A model generated the notes under the pieces. It was given only the letters and a program-made list of their open reading frames with translations. It was not told the origin of the DNA and ran no database searches. Of a stretch of DNA of 60,686 nt, positions 52,585-60,686 are shown one piece after another. The DNA lies in contig JALOTB010000019.1 in assembly GCA_025458165.1 (NCBI GenBank), forward strand, positions 1-60,686. Reading direction: 5' to 3'. The position numbers and the translations under genes were made by a program. Source of the DNA: Chromatiaceae bacterium (GTDB lineage Bacteria; Pseudomonadota; Gammaproteobacteria; Chromatiales; Chromatiaceae). Each line of letters begins with the position of its first letter. Position 1 is the stretch's first letter.

Positions 52585-54264
52585 ATGACCGAAAGCTTTG
52601 CCGAACTCTTTGAACAGAGCACCTTTGTCACCCAGCTCCAGCCGGGTGCCATCGTCACCGGGACCGTGGTCGCGATCACCGCCGACTCGGTGGTCGTCGA
52701 TGCCGGCCTGAAGGCCGAGGGCGTCATCCCCAAGAACCAGTTCTACGATGCCGAGGGCCGACTGGAGGTCGCCGTCGGCGATCAGGTCGAGGTTGCCCTC
52801 GACGCCGTCGAGGATGGCTCCGGGGCCACCCGGCTGTCGCGTGAGAAGGCGAAGCGCCAGGCGGTCTGGGCCGTGCTGGACAAGGCCTTCGAGGCGGGCG
52901 AGACGGTCCGCGGTGTCATCAACGGCAAGGTCAAGGGCGGCTTCACCGTGGAGCTCGGCAGCGTGCGTGCCTTCCTGCCGGGGTCGCTGGTCGACGTGCG
53001 TCCGGTGCGTGACACCAGCTACCTCGAGGGCAAGGAGCTGGAGTTCAAGGTGATCAAGCTCGATCAGCGCCGCAACAACGTGGTGGTCTCCCGCCGAGCG
53101 GTGGTCGAGGAGGAGTACAGCGCCGAGCGTGATGCCCTGCTGCAGAACCTCGAGGAGGGCATGGAGATCAACGGCGTCGTCAAGAACCTGACCGACTACG
53201 GCGCCTTTGTCGATCTCGGCGGCATCGACGGTCTGCTGCACATCACCGACATGGCCTGGCGCCGCGTCAAGCACCCCTCCGAGGTGGTCCAGATCGGCGA
53301 CGAGATCAAAGTCAAGGTCCTCAAGTTCGACCGCGAGCGCCAGCGCGTCTCACTCGGCCTCAAGCAGATGGGCGAGGACCCCTGGGTCAATATCTCGCGC
53401 CGTTATCCCGAGGGCACCCGCGTCTTCGGCAAGGTCACCAACATCGCCGACTACGGCTGCTTCGTGGAGATCGAGGAGGGCGTCGAGGGGCTGGTCCACG
53501 TCTCCGAGATGGACTGGACCAACAAGAACGTGCACCCCGGCAAGATCGTCGCACTAGGCGACGAGGTCGAGGTCATGGTGCTCGACATCGACGAGGAGCG
53601 CCGGCGGATCTCGCTCGGGATCAAACAGTGCCAGATGAACCCCTGGGAGGAGTTTGCCGCCACCCATAAGAAGGGCGACCACGTCAGCGGCAGGATCAAG
53701 TCGATCACCGATTTTGGCATATTCCTCGGGCTCGATGGCGGGATCGACGGCCTGGTGCACCTCTCCGACATCTCCTGGGACGAGGGGGGCGAGCAGGCCC
53801 TGCGGCGCTACCAGAAGGGCGACGAGCTCGAGACCGTGGTGCTCGCGGTCGACCCCGAGCGCGAGCGTATCTCGCTCGGCGTGAAGCAGCTCGACAAGGA
53901 CCCCTTCTCCTCCTTCGTCGCCCTGAACGAGAAGGGCAGCGTGGTCACCGGCACGGTCACCGAGGTCGACGCCAAGGGTGCAACCATCGCGCTGGGCGAC
54001 GGCGTCGAGGGCTACCTGCGCGCCTCCGAGATCGCCCGCGACCGCATCGAGGACGCGCGCGCGGTCCTCAAGGTCGGCGACTCGGTCGAGGCCAAGTTCA
54101 TGGGCGTGGACCGGAAGAACCGCACCATCTCGCTTTCGATCAAGGCCAAAGACATCGAGGAGGAGAGCGCGACCATCCGCGGCTATACCCGCGACGCCCA
54201 GACTGGGACGGCGACCCTCGGCGACATCCTCAAGGAGCAGATGGAAGAGGCTCAGCGCGACTGA
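52585..54264 (+). CDS. rpsA: 30S ribosomal protein S1
   Basis: This 559-aa mRNA-binding ribosomal protein has six S1 domains. The first two are divergent (ribosome binding) and the later ones contain the repeated [41 protein letters not shown] and [21 protein letters not shown] segments. It ends [20 protein letters not shown], the normal S1 terminus. The length equals E. coli S1 (557 aa). The 275-bp gap to cmk may hold its promoter and the autoregulatory leader, but no sequence signature was recognised. Confidence 0.98.
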   Translation: MTESFAELFEQSTFVTQLQPGAIVTGTVVAITADSVVVDAGLKAEGVIPKNQFYDAEGRLEVAVGDQVEVALDAVEDGSGATRLSREKAKRQAVWAVLDKAFEAGETVRGVINGKVKGGFTVELGSVRAFLPGSLVDVRPVRDTSYLEGKELEFKVIKLDQRRNNVVVSRRAVVEEEYSAERDALLQNLEEGMEINGVVKNLTDYGAFVDLGGIDGLLHITDMAWRRVKHPSEVVQIGDEIKVKVLKFDRERQRVSLGLKQMGEDPWVNISRRYPEGTRVFGKVTNIADYGCFVEIEEGVEGLVHVSEMDWTNKNVHPGKIVALGDEVEVMVLDIDEERRRISLGIKQCQMNPWEEFAATHKKGDHVSGRIKSITDFGIFLGLDGGIDGLVHLSDISWDEGGEQALRRYQKGDELETVVLAVDPERERISLGVKQLDKDPFSSFVALNEKGSVVTGTVTEVDAKGATIALGDGVEGYLRASEIARDRIEDARAVLKVGDSVEAKFMGVDRKNRTISLSIKAKDIEEESATIRGYTRDAQTGTATLGDILKEQMEEAQRD

Positions 54265-54286
54265 GCCGGACCTCTACGAGCACCCT

Positions 54287-54304
54287 GGCCCGCCTCGGCG
54301 GGCC
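54287..54304 (+). terminator. Stem-loop between rpsA and ihfB
   Basis: GGCCCGC (54287-54293) and GCGGGCC (54298-54304) form a 7-bp GC stem with a CTCG loop. No T-tract follows. It could be a terminator or attenuator limiting read-through from rpsA. Confidence 0.45.
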
Positions 54305-54333
54305 GCTCATAACCTCCGTGCGGAGCGAGACCC

Positions 54334-54666
54334 ATGAACAAATCGGAGTTGATCGAGCGCCTGGCCGCCGCCCAAACCGAGCTTGCGTATAAGGACGTCG
54401 AGCAGGCGGTCAAGTGCATCCTGGAGCAGATGAGCAACGCCCTGGCCTCCGGCGACCGCATCGAGATCCGCGGCTTCGGCAGCTTCTCGCTGCACTACCG
54501 ACCGCCGCGCATCGGCCGCAACCCCAAGACCGGTGAGTCCGTGGCCCTCGCGGGCAAGCACGTCCCGCACTTCAAGCCCGGCAAGGAGCTGCGCGATCGA
54601 GTCAACGATGCCTATCAGGCCGAGCCGATCCCCGCCGCGGCGCCAAGGGCCGCGCGCCGCGCCTGA
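54334..54666 (+). CDS. ihfB: Integration host factor beta subunit
   Basis: This 110-aa DNA-bending protein starts [33 protein letters not shown] and contains [29 protein letters not shown], the arm region of the HU/IHF family. The [10 protein letters not shown] end of the fold is followed by about 15 extra Ala/Pro/Arg-rich residues compared with the 94-residue E. coli protein. The gene follows rpsA as in other gammaproteobacteria. Confidence 0.95.
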   Translation: MNKSELIERLAAAQTELAYKDVEQAVKCILEQMSNALASGDRIEIRGFGSFSLHYRPPRIGRNPKTGESVALAGKHVPHFKPGKELRDRVNDAYQAEPIPAAAPRAARRA

Positions 54667-54690
54667 GGTGGCTGCCAGCTCCCGCTGGCC

Positions 54691-54706
54691 CGGCCCAGAT
54701 GGGCCG
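54691..54706. terminator. Candidate bidirectional terminator between ihfB and phoR
   Basis: CGGCCC (54691-54696) and GGGCCG (54701-54706) form a 6-bp stem around AGAT, followed by a few T residues (cttgtgtct). It lies in the 47-bp gap between convergent ihfB and phoR. Confidence 0.45.
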
Positions 54707-54713
54707 CTTGTGT

Positions 54714-56099
54714 CTAAGAGCGTGACCCCGCGACGGCGGTGACCTGAGTCCGCTGGCGCGGGCGGCGGATACCGCTGGCCGCTGGAAAATGGCAGCTAAA
54801 GGTGCTGCCCTGGCCGACCTCGCTTGCGATGACCAACCGGGCGTCGTGGCGGTTGAGCACGTGCTTGACGATCGCGAGTCCCAGCCCTGTCCCCCCCGAC
54901 TGCCGCGAGCGGCCCTTGTCCACCCGGTAGAAGCGCTCGGTGAGGCGCGGGATATGCTCGGGCGCGATTCCCGGACCGTTGTCCTGGACGGCGAACACCG
55001 GGCCGCGCCCGTCGTCGCGCCAAAGCACCCGTACTCGGCTCCCGGGCGGGGTGTGACGCACGGCGTTGAAGACCAGGTTTGAGAAGGCCGAGTGCAGCTC
55101 CGGCTGATTGCCGAGCAGCAGCAGGTCCGCGTCGACCTCGGCGACCACCTCGTGGCGGCCCTCGCTGAGGGCCTGGGCCTCGTGGATGATCTCTCCGATC
55201 TCCTCGCCGACATCCACCGGGGCGACCTCCTGGGAGTGGTCCTCCATCTCCAGACGCGAGAGGGTCAGCAGGTCCTCGATGATCGAGCGCATGCGCTCGG
55301 TCTGATTGCGCATCAGCGCGATGGGGCGGCGGTGGTTGCCCGGCGTCAGGTGGGAGTCGCCGAGCGTCTCCAGGAAGCCCGCGATCACGGTGAGCGGCGT
55401 GCGCAGCTCGTGGGAGGCGTTGGCCACGAAGTCGCGCCGGATCATGTTGAGGTGATAGAGCTTGGTGATGTCACGCGCGACCACCAGGCGCTGGCGCTTG
55501 CGCTCACCGAAGGGTGCGATGCGCAGCGACAGCACCAGGGCGCGGTTGTGGTGCGGGGTCATCTCCAGTGGACGGCCATACTCGCCGGCGTCGATGAGCT
55601 CGGCGAGCGTCGGATGGCGCATGTGCTCGGTCAGGCGCTTGCCATCGTCACGCGGCCACTGCACATCCATCAGCAGGGCCGCGGCGGGGTTGGCCCACTC
55701 GATCCGTTTCTGCTTGTCGAGGATCACCAGGGCATCGGGCACCGAGACGGCGGCCTCGCGGAAGCGCCGGCTGAAGCGGAGCTGGCGCTTTCGCCGCTTG
55801 CGCGCCCGTTGCTGGTATTGCGCGATGGTGCGGAACACCTCGCCCCAGAGTCCGGCCGGAAAGGGCGGCGCGAGGCGGTGGTGACGGCGGATCAGACGTG
55901 TCAGACGCGCTAGGTAGTACAGGTTGCGGCCCAGGTACGGGAGCAGCGCGAGTGGCCAGGCCAGCGCAGCGGGTGCGCCGAGCGCGATAGCCGCGAGGGC
56001 GACGGCGAGGCTCGCGCCGAGGACCAAGAGCTCGAACCTCAGGGGCTGGGAGTCCGTGGTCCGCGGGGGTTGGCGGCGGCTGGCGGGCGGGTCGCTCAT
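54714..56099 (-). CDS. phoR: Phosphate regulon sensor kinase PhoR
   Basis: This 461-aa inner-membrane histidine kinase responds to phosphate limitation. Two N-terminal helices (about residues 28-60) precede a PAS domain with VPDALVILDKQKRIEWANPAA. The phospho-His lies in VANASHELRTPLTVIAGFLETLG, and the ATPase boxes follow (FSNLVFNAVRHTPPG, FAVQDNGPGIAPEHIPRLTERFYRVD). The ATG overlaps the phoB stop as ATGA. The length exceeds that of E. coli PhoR (431 aa), mainly by N-terminal residues. Confidence 0.95.
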   Translation of the reverse strand: MSDPPASRRQPPRTTDSQPLRFELLVLGASLAVALAAIALGAPAALAWPLALLPYLGRNLYYLARLTRLIRRHHRLAPPFPAGLWGEVFRTIAQYQQRARKRRKRQLRFSRRFREAAVSVPDALVILDKQKRIEWANPAAALLMDVQWPRDDGKRLTEHMRHPTLAELIDAGEYGRPLEMTPHHNRALVLSLRIAPFGERKRQRLVVARDITKLYHLNMIRRDFVANASHELRTPLTVIAGFLETLGDSHLTPGNHRRPIALMRNQTERMRSIIEDLLTLSRLEMEDHSQEVAPVDVGEEIGEIIHEAQALSEGRHEVVAEVDADLLLLGNQPELHSAFSNLVFNAVRHTPPGSRVRVLWRDDGRGPVFAVQDNGPGIAPEHIPRLTERFYRVDKGRSRQSGGTGLGLAIVKHVLNRHDARLVIASEVGQGSTFSCHFPAASGIRRPRQRTQVTAVAGSRS

Positions 56100-56782
56100 T
56101 CCTTGTCCGAGAATCGGTAGCCGACCCCGCGCACGGTCTGCAGCAGGCGGTCGTGACCGGTCGACTCCAGGGCCTTGCGCAGTCGGCGCACGTGCACGTC
56201 GACGGTGCGCTCCTCGACGTAGACCTGGTCGCCCCAGACCTGGTCGAGGAGCTGCGAGCGGCTGAAGGCGCGGTCGGCGTGGGTCATGAAGAAGTGCAGC
56301 AGCCGGTACTCGGTGGGGGCGATCTCGATGCGCCGGCCGTCGGCGGTGACGCGGTGGCTGATGTTGTCCATGCGCAGGCCACCGATCTCGATCTCATCGG
56401 TGAGCTCACCCGGCTTGGCCCGCCGCAGCACCGCGTTGATGCGCGCCACCATCTCGCGCGGCGAGAAGGGCTTGGCGATGTAGTCGTCGGCCCCGGTGTC
56501 GAGCCCGCGGACCCGGTCCTCCTCCTCGCCGCGGGCGCTGACCATGATGATGGGGAGGTGGCGGGTCTTGCCGCTCTGCTTGAGCTGTTGTGCCAGCTCC
56601 AGGCCGGAGCGGCCAGGCAGCATCCAGTCGAGCAGGATTAGGTCGGGGCTCTCGGAGGCGAGGAGCTTGCGCGCCTCGTCGGCGTGCCCCGCCTCGAGCA
56701 CGCGAAAGCCCGCCTCCTCCAGCGAGAACCGAATCACCGCGCGGATATCGGGCTCGTCATCGACCACCAGAACGCTTGCCAT
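56096..56782 (-). CDS. phoB: Phosphate regulon response regulator PhoB
   Basis: This 228-aa regulator has a receiver domain with DDEPDIRAVIRFSLEEAGF, phospho-Asp in LILLDWMLPGRSGLELAQQLK and the switch Lys in ADDYIAKPFSPREM. The OmpR-type winged helix ends with VYVEERTVDVHVRRLRKALE. The ATG at 56782 starts ASVLVVDDEPD; an upstream ATG would add 16 non-conserved residues. A GAGAG precedes it. The order phoB then phoR is the standard operon. Confidence 0.96.
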   Translation of the reverse strand: MASVLVVDDEPDIRAVIRFSLEEAGFRVLEAGHADEARKLLASESPDLILLDWMLPGRSGLELAQQLKQSGKTRHLPIIMVSARGEEEDRVRGLDTGADDYIAKPFSPREMVARINAVLRRAKPGELTDEIEIGGLRMDNISHRVTADGRRIEIAPTEYRLLHFFMTHADRAFSRSQLLDQVWGDQVYVEERTVDVHVRRLRKALESTGHDRLLQTVRGVGYRFSDKE

Positions 56783-56832
56783 GGGTCTCTCTGTCCGTCT
56801 CGCGATCAGGCCATGATCGGGTGCGGGCATTT

Positions 56833-56862
56833 TATGTACGGCGAGTTACCGACAGATGACGG
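56833..56862 (-). promoter_or_regulatory. Weak candidate PHO box and -10 element upstream of phoB
   Basis: On the minus strand CCGTCAT-CTGT-CGGTAAC (56862-56845) resembles two half-sites of the PhoB box CTGTCAT-N4-CTGTCAT (six and four of seven matches). TACATA (56838-56833) may be the -10. Autoregulation of phoB is known in the family; this match is weak. Confidence 0.3.
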
Positions 56863-56874
56863 CGGGGCCTGCCC

Positions 56875-57057
56875 TTAGCCGCGGTATTCGACGCCGTGCA
56901 GCTCGCGCAGCCAGGTGCGGAAGCGCTCGATCTTGGTCTCGAGCGAGCAGGTTGGCGGCTGGTTATCGAGCCAGCGGCCGTACTCCACGCGCAGGGCGAT
57001 CTGCTCCTCGGGGTCGAGGGTATCCCAGTCACGCAAGGGTGACGCTGTACCGGTCAT
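56875..57057 (-). CDS. Small conserved protein, function unknown
   Basis: This 60-aa protein has the pattern DWDTLDPEEQIALRVEYGRWLDNQPPTCSLETKIERFRTWLRELHGVEY, which looks like a small alpha-helical fold. The ATG at 57057 is preceded by CGGAG at a sensible distance; an in-frame upstream start adds 26 residues of unlikely composition. Similar small proteins occur in related gammaproteobacteria next to unrelated genes, to the best of general recollection. The gene is divergent from the hydrolase gene at 57241. Confidence 0.65.
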   Translation of the reverse strand: MTGTASPLRDWDTLDPEEQIALRVEYGRWLDNQPPTCSLETKIERFRTWLRELHGVEYRG

Positions 57058-57240
57058 CGCTGGTGCTCCGGGGCCTGTTCGGCAATCGGCTGTCGCTTGC
57101 CCGGCCACGCCGTCGCGGAGTCCCCGGGCGGACACTGGGTATTGCGCGCCGAGGCTCGCCGCTCCATCTTAGACCAACGCGCGGGCGATCGGATTGCCGG
57201 TCGGACCTTGCGGATTGGGCTCGGCGAGAGGTCTCGGGAC

Positions 57241-58044
57241 ATGGCGGATTTCGGCATTCGGTTCCTCGGCGTGGGCAACTCCCACGCCCTCACGCTCGGT
57301 TCCTCGTCGGCGGTGCTGGAGGCGGGCGCAGAGCCCTGTCTGCTGATTGACTGCGGCCCCGAGACGGTCGCCGCGTATCTCGCCACCTATGGCGAGCCGC
57401 CGCGGGCGCTATTCATCACCCACGCGCACCTCGACCACGTCGGCGGCCTGGAGAACCTCTTCTACCGGCTCGCTACCGCCGAGCCCAAGGCGGTGCCGCC
57501 GCGCCTGTATGTCCCTGTGCCCCTGCTCTCGGTGTTGCAGCGGCGGCTGGCGGACTACCCGAACCTGTTGGCCGAGGGCGGGTGGAACTTCTGGGACGCC
57601 TTCCAGCTCGTGCCGGTCTCGGAGCGCTTCTGGCACCGGGACCTGCTCTTCAGCGTCTTCCCCGTGCGCCACCATGAGCACCTCGCCGCCTTCGGGCTGG
57701 CCTTGGAGGGTCGCTTCCTCTACACCGGCGACACCCGACCGATCCCCGAGGTCCTCAACCGCTTCGCGAGCCGGGGCGAGCGCATCTTCCACGACTGCGC
57801 CAGCACGGCGAACCCCTCGCATACCTCGGTGCAGGACATCCCCCGCGAGTACAAGGAGGAGCAGTGGCGGCGGATGGTCTTCTATCACTACGAGTCCGAG
57901 GCCGCCGGCCGCCAGATCGAGAAACAGGGCTACCGAGTCGCCCGCCGCGGGGAGCGCTTCGGGCTCGCCTATCCGTATCTGGATGAGGGCGGCGAGGGGG
58001 CGCGCCCGGACATCCGGCCGCTGGCGGGTGTCATCGCGTCCTAG
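57241..58044 (+). CDS. Metallo-beta-lactamase-fold hydrolase
   Basis: This 267-aa enzyme of the metallo-beta-lactamase superfamily has the metal-binding motif THAHLDHVGGLENLFY (residues about 60-75) and further metal ligands in VRHHEHLAAFGLALEG and YTGDTRPIPEVL. Its fold suggests an RNase Z-like or phosphodiesterase-type activity, but the substrate is not defined. GAGAGG lies before the ATG at 57241. The stop overlaps the convergent symporter gene by 4 bp. Confidence 0.82.
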   Translation: MADFGIRFLGVGNSHALTLGSSSAVLEAGAEPCLLIDCGPETVAAYLATYGEPPRALFITHAHLDHVGGLENLFYRLATAEPKAVPPRLYVPVPLLSVLQRRLADYPNLLAEGGWNFWDAFQLVPVSERFWHRDLLFSVFPVRHHEHLAAFGLALEGRFLYTGDTRPIPEVLNRFASRGERIFHDCASTANPSHTSVQDIPREYKEEQWRRMVFYHYESEAAGRQIEKQGYRVARRGERFGLAYPYLDEGGEGARPDIRPLAGVIAS

Positions 58045-59549
58045 ACCGCCTGATCCTTCTTGCCAGGGAGGCCTGCCAGGGCCTCCCCAAAGGCGCGCTC
58101 CAGGCCGGCGCGCGGCTGCGGATCGGTGAGGCTCGCGACGAGGATTGCCGTCGTCGCGAGCAGGAAGCCCGGTACGATCTCGTAGAGGTCGAACGGCCCG
58201 CCCTCGAGCTGGCGCCAGATCACCACCGTGAGCCCTCCGGTGAGCACGCCGGCGAGCGCGCCGCGACGTGTCATCCGCGACCAGTAGAGCGACAGGATCA
58301 GGACCGGCCCGAAGGCGGCCCCGAAGCCCGCCCAGGCGTAGCCGACCAGATCGAGCACCATGGCGTCGGAGTCCAGCGCGAGGAGGAAGGCGAGTCCCGC
58401 GATCAATACCACGGCCGCGCGTCCGACCGCGACCAGCTCGCCAGACGGGGCCCCCGGCCGCAGCAGCCGGCGGTAGAAGTCCTCGGTGCAGGCTGCGGAC
58501 GAGACCAGGAGCTGGGAGTCGGCCGTGCTCATGATCGCCGCGAGGATCGCCGCCAGGCAGATGCCGGCGAGAACCGGGTGGAAGAGGAGGTCGACCAGGT
58601 GGATGAAGACCTTCTCGCGTTCGCCACCGGTCAGAGGGGGGTCGATAAGGGGGGCGCCGACCAACCCCGTCGCGATCGCGCCGCCGAGCGTGAGCGCCGC
58701 CCAGCCCACCGCGATCTGCCGCGCGCGGCCGACCGCTTGCGGCCCGCGGATCGCCTGGAAGCGCGCCAGGATGTGCGGCTGGCCGAAGTAGCCGAGTCCC
58801 CAGGCCGCGAGCGAGGTGATGCCGAGCAGGCCGAGCGTGCCGCCTTCCGTCGTGGTGAAGACGGACAAGAGCCCGGGGTCGATCGCCTCGATGCGTTCGA
58901 GCGCAGCCGTGGTGCCGCCGAGCACCGAGACCGCCGCTACGGGCACCGCCACCAGGGCCACGACCATCAAGAGCCCCTGGAGCACGTCGGTCCAGGACAC
59001 AGCGAGAAAGCCCCCGATCGCCGTGTAGAGCAGGATCGCCAGGGCCCCAGCGGCGACCGCCCAGAGGTAAGGTAGCCCGAACACCGCCTCGAACAGCTTG
59101 CCCCCGGCGACCAGTCCGGAGCTGGTGTAGAGAAGGAAAAAGAGCAGGATGAACAGGGCGCTCAGCCCCCGCAGCAGGCCGTTGTGGTCGCCGAAGCGGT
59201 TGGCGAGATACTCGGGGAGCGTAAGCGCGTCCCCATAGGCCGCGCTGAGCACCCGCAGGCGCGCGGCGAGCAGCCGCCAGTTGAGATAGGTGCCGAGCAG
59301 GAGCCCTCCGGCGAGCCACAGGGAGCCGAGCCCCGCGGTGTAGGCGAGACCGGGCAGGCCGAGTAGCAGCCAACCGCTCATGTCCGAGGCCCCGGCGCTC
59401 AGCGCCGCCACCCCGCTGCCCAGGCGCCGTCCGCCGAGGATGAAGTCCTTGAGATCCGCGGTGCGCCGGTAGGCGTACCAGCCGATCACCAGCACCGCGG
59501 CGAAGTAGGCGAAAAAGGTCAGGGCAAGGGCGGTCGTGTCGGAGACCAT
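58041..59549 (-). CDS. putP: Sodium/proline symporter family transporter
   Basis: This 502-aa sodium:solute symporter (SSS family) has about 13 membrane helices. The N-terminal part contains DFILGGRRLGSGVAALSAGASDMSGWLLLGLPGLAY, including the Na+-binding region of PutP. Later segments are LANRFGDHNGLLRGLSALFILLFFLLYTSSGLVAGGKLF and LAAILAAIMSTADSQLLVSSAACTEDFYRRLLRP, both typical of PutP. GAGGAGG lies before the ATG. The length matches E. coli PutP (502 aa). No putA is adjacent, so osmoprotection or other uptake is equally possible. Confidence 0.9.
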   Translation of the reverse strand: MVSDTTALALTFFAYFAAVLVIGWYAYRRTADLKDFILGGRRLGSGVAALSAGASDMSGWLLLGLPGLAYTAGLGSLWLAGGLLLGTYLNWRLLAARLRVLSAAYGDALTLPEYLANRFGDHNGLLRGLSALFILLFFLLYTSSGLVAGGKLFEAVFGLPYLWAVAAGALAILLYTAIGGFLAVSWTDVLQGLLMVVALVAVPVAAVSVLGGTTAALERIEAIDPGLLSVFTTTEGGTLGLLGITSLAAWGLGYFGQPHILARFQAIRGPQAVGRARQIAVGWAALTLGGAIATGLVGAPLIDPPLTGGEREKVFIHLVDLLFHPVLAGICLAAILAAIMSTADSQLLVSSAACTEDFYRRLLRPGAPSGELVAVGRAAVVLIAGLAFLLALDSDAMVLDLVGYAWAGFGAAFGPVLILSLYWSRMTRRGALAGVLTGGLTVVIWRQLEGGPFDLYEIVPGFLLATTAILVASLTDPQPRAGLERAFGEALAGLPGKKDQAV

Positions 59550-59665
59550 CGGTCTGCCTCCTCGGTCGACGGGCGTGCCGAGGCCCCGGTGCGGGTTGTG
59601 GAAGCTCGGCGAGGGGGCTAGTGTATCGACCCTTGAGTCATCGGGTCGCGCGAGGATTACGAGCG

Positions 59666-60208
59666 ATGTCCGCCGAGCAGCGCCGTGAGGTCTTCTGTGG
59701 CCGGGTGGTCGCCGTCGGCGTTGAGACAGTGGCCTTGCCCAATGGCCAGGTCGCCGAGTTGGAGATCATCCGCCATCCGGGCGGTGCCGCGGCGGTGGCG
59801 CTCGACGCCGCGGGTCGGGTGTGCCTGCTGCGTCAATACCGACACGCCGCGGGCGGCTGGCTCTGGGAGCTCCCGGCCGGGAAGATCGACCCGGGCGAGG
59901 CGCCGTTCGCCACCGCACGCCGCGAGCTGATAGAGGAGGGCGGGGTCGAGGCGGGCACCTGGTCCGAGCTCGGTTTCATGCACAGCTCGCCGGGGGTCCT
60001 GACCGAGCGCATCTACCTCTATCTCGGCCGGGATCTGCGCCCGGCGGCCCCGGACCATGAGGCCCACGAGGTCATCGAGGTGCACTGGGTCCCCTTCGAT
60101 CAGGCCCTCGCCTGGTGCCACGACGGGACCATCACCGACGCCAAGACCTTGGTCGGCTTGCTCCGTGCCGCCGCGTGCCCGAATGGACGTGCGCTGGGCG
60201 ATGAATGA
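59666..60208 (+). CDS. Nudix hydrolase (ADP-ribose pyrophosphatase-like)
   Basis: This 180-aa Nudix hydrolase carries the box GKIDPGEAPFATARRELIEEGGV, which fits G-x5-E-x7-R-E-U-x-E-E-x-G-U exactly. It also has RQYRHAAGGWLWELPAG upstream, typical of ADP-ribose pyrophosphatases of the NudF group. The ATG at 59666 is chosen because it follows a GAGGA element; the in-frame upstream start would add 15 residues with no conserved sequence. The product would cleave ADP-ribose or similar nucleoside diphosphates. Last gene before the tRNA remnant. Confidence 0.87.
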   Translation: MSAEQRREVFCGRVVAVGVETVALPNGQVAELEIIRHPGGAAAVALDAAGRVCLLRQYRHAAGGWLWELPAGKIDPGEAPFATARRELIEEGGVEAGTWSELGFMHSSPGVLTERIYLYLGRDLRPAAPDHEAHEVIEVHWVPFDQALAWCHDGTITDAKTLVGLLRAAACPNGRALGDE

Positions 60209-60321
60209 GGCGAGGGTGAGGATCGGTCGGCGCGGTTTGCCGAGTCACGGTTTGGTGACGTGGCGTACGACGGCGTGCCGGCGCAGGCCTCGGATGCAGT
60301 GCTAAGCCACTGATTGGAAGT
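60209..60321. other. Gap between the Nudix gene and the tRNA-Leu remnant
   Basis: No gene or clear signal seen. This is probably the ancestral chromosomal flank downstream of the original tRNA-Leu gene. Confidence 0.3.
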
Positions 60322-60377
60322 TGGTGCGCAGGGGGGGACTCGAACCCCCACGCCTTGCGGCACTGGAACCTAAATCC
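60322..60377 (-). mobile_element. tRNA-Leu(TAG) 3' fragment, candidate integration attachment site
   Basis: On the minus strand the sequence begins in the anticodon loop (tttaggt) and continues through the 3' anticodon stem TTCCAG, a long variable arm GCC-GCAA-GGC, a perfect 5-bp T-arm (GGGGG/CCCCC, loop TTCGAGT), the acceptor 3' strand CCTGCGC, discriminator A and CCA. Upstream of 60377 the D-arm and 5' half are absent (tgggat instead of the tRNA stem), so the gene is cut at the anticodon stem. That is the usual break left by tRNA-targeted integrases. The element would lie to the right of 60377. Confidence 0.8.
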
Positions 60378-60456
60378 CATCGCTTGCTCGTAACAACCTT
60401 TTTATCAACACGTTAGCGCATTTCGCCCCGCGCCAACTTGACTCCACTGGCCAGAT

Positions 60457-60497
60457 CGTGACCCGTCGTGACACAAGCGTGTCACGATTCGGTCACG
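60457..60497. repeat. Nested palindrome of CGTGAC half-sites next to the tRNA remnant
   Basis: CGTGACC (60457-60463), CGTGACAC (60467-60474), GTGTCACG (60479-60486) and GGTCACG (60491-60497) form two nested inverted repeats around an AAGC centre. The inner 8-bp stem and the outer 7-bp stem are perfect. Such an arrangement suits a dimeric DNA-binding protein, for example a recombinase, excisionase or repressor site. It lies 80 bp inside the presumed element. Confidence 0.55.
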
Positions 60498-60582
60498 CTG
60501 CGTCCGGTCCAGAGATCTCAGCACAATGCACGACCCTGGGCAGCCCGCATGGTCCTCAGTGTGTTTGCGCGGAGGACGCGCG

Positions 60583-60686
60583 ATGCTGGCGATCCTGTCG
60601 GGGTGCGCAATTCCCAGAATGGTTCTCATGTGTCCTCGCTTGGGCTCAGAGGACCTCGGTGGGGAGTCGGATGCTTGTGCCAGCGG
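60583..60686 (+). CDS. Possible partial gene running off the right edge
   Basis: An ATG at 60583, preceded by GGAGG at a 7-bp spacing, opens a frame of 34 codons without a stop to the window end (MLAILSGCAIPRMVL and onward, three Cys). No family was recognised. The reading frame is too short to call with confidence; it would lie inside the presumed integrated element. Confidence 0.3.
   Translation, partial: MLAILSGCAIPRMVLMCPRLGSEDLGGESDACAS

Noticed and set aside
60322..60405. A complete tRNA-Leu gene
   Set aside because: The D-arm and the 5' half of the acceptor and anticodon stems are missing upstream, so only a 3' fragment is present.
60405..60629. 74-codon minus-strand ORF inside the presumed element
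   Set aside because: Arg-rich with no recognisable domain; spacing to a possible ribosome-binding site is too short.
1..60686. CRISPR array, IS element or complete prophage
   Set aside because: No regularly spaced direct repeats, no transposase and no phage structural genes were found.

Overview
This window looks like chromosomal DNA from a high-GC gammaproteobacterium. The rpoE-rseA-rseB-rseC-degP/Q-lepA-lepB-DUF4845-rnc-era-recO-pdxJ run, the aroA-cmk-rpsA-ihfB run, phoB-phoR and divergent pepA/lptG are typical gammaproteobacterial arrangements. Codon use is uniformly GC-rich. The style fits Chromatiales or purple sulfur bacteria, but that placement is an inference and no photosynthesis or sulfur-oxidation gene is present to prove it.

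Layout. 0.2-3.5 kb: amino-acid ABC transporter aapJ-aapQ-aapM without its ATPase. 3.7-8.0 kb: a four-S1-domain RNA-binding protein, a PBP7-type D,D-endopeptidase and two adjacent SPFH membrane proteins. 8.1-14.0 kb: an RND efflux pump and its adaptor, separated by two small secreted proteins, with a degenerate rhodanese coupled to the adaptor. 14.3-17.3 kb: CysZ, a SirB1-type protein and two genes of unknown function. 17.5-21.7 kb: an ABC ATPase / FtsX permease / HlyD adaptor operon. 22.0-24.5 kb: gpmI and pdxJ. 24.8-34.9 kb: recO back to rpoE, all on the minus strand, joining envelope stress, protein secretion and RNA processing. 35.2-43.2 kb: nadB, ppsA, holC-pepA, lptG and an RDD protein. 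43.4-48.5 kb: a PAS histidine kinase and FixJ-type regulator, then a DppB/DppC permease pair. 48.5-60.2 kb: a flavin disulfide oxidoreductase, aroA-cmk-rpsA-ihfB, phoBR, a metallo-beta-lactamase-fold hydrolase, a PutP symporter and a Nudix hydrolase. 60.3 kb to the end: the 3' part of a tRNA-Leu, which looks like the end of an integrated element lying mostly beyond the right edge.

Most genes are ordinary housekeeping genes. The best leads for something undescribed are not proteins. (1) A 140-nt intergenic sequence occurs twice (24531-24670 and, inverted, 50071-50210) with about 86% identity by hand count. It folds into three hairpins, and most differences inside the stems are tolerated as G-U pairs in one orientation only; that orientation matches the downstream gene (pdxJ, aroA) in both places. 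(2) A tRNA-Leu attachment-site remnant is followed by a nested palindrome at the right edge. (3) Degenerate CGCAAATGAACGC repeats have become part of the recO 3' end and the dppB 5' end. (4) A catalytically dead rhodanese remnant keeps an ATGA overlap with the RND adaptor. No phage, CRISPR, IS element or complete defence system is visible inside the window.
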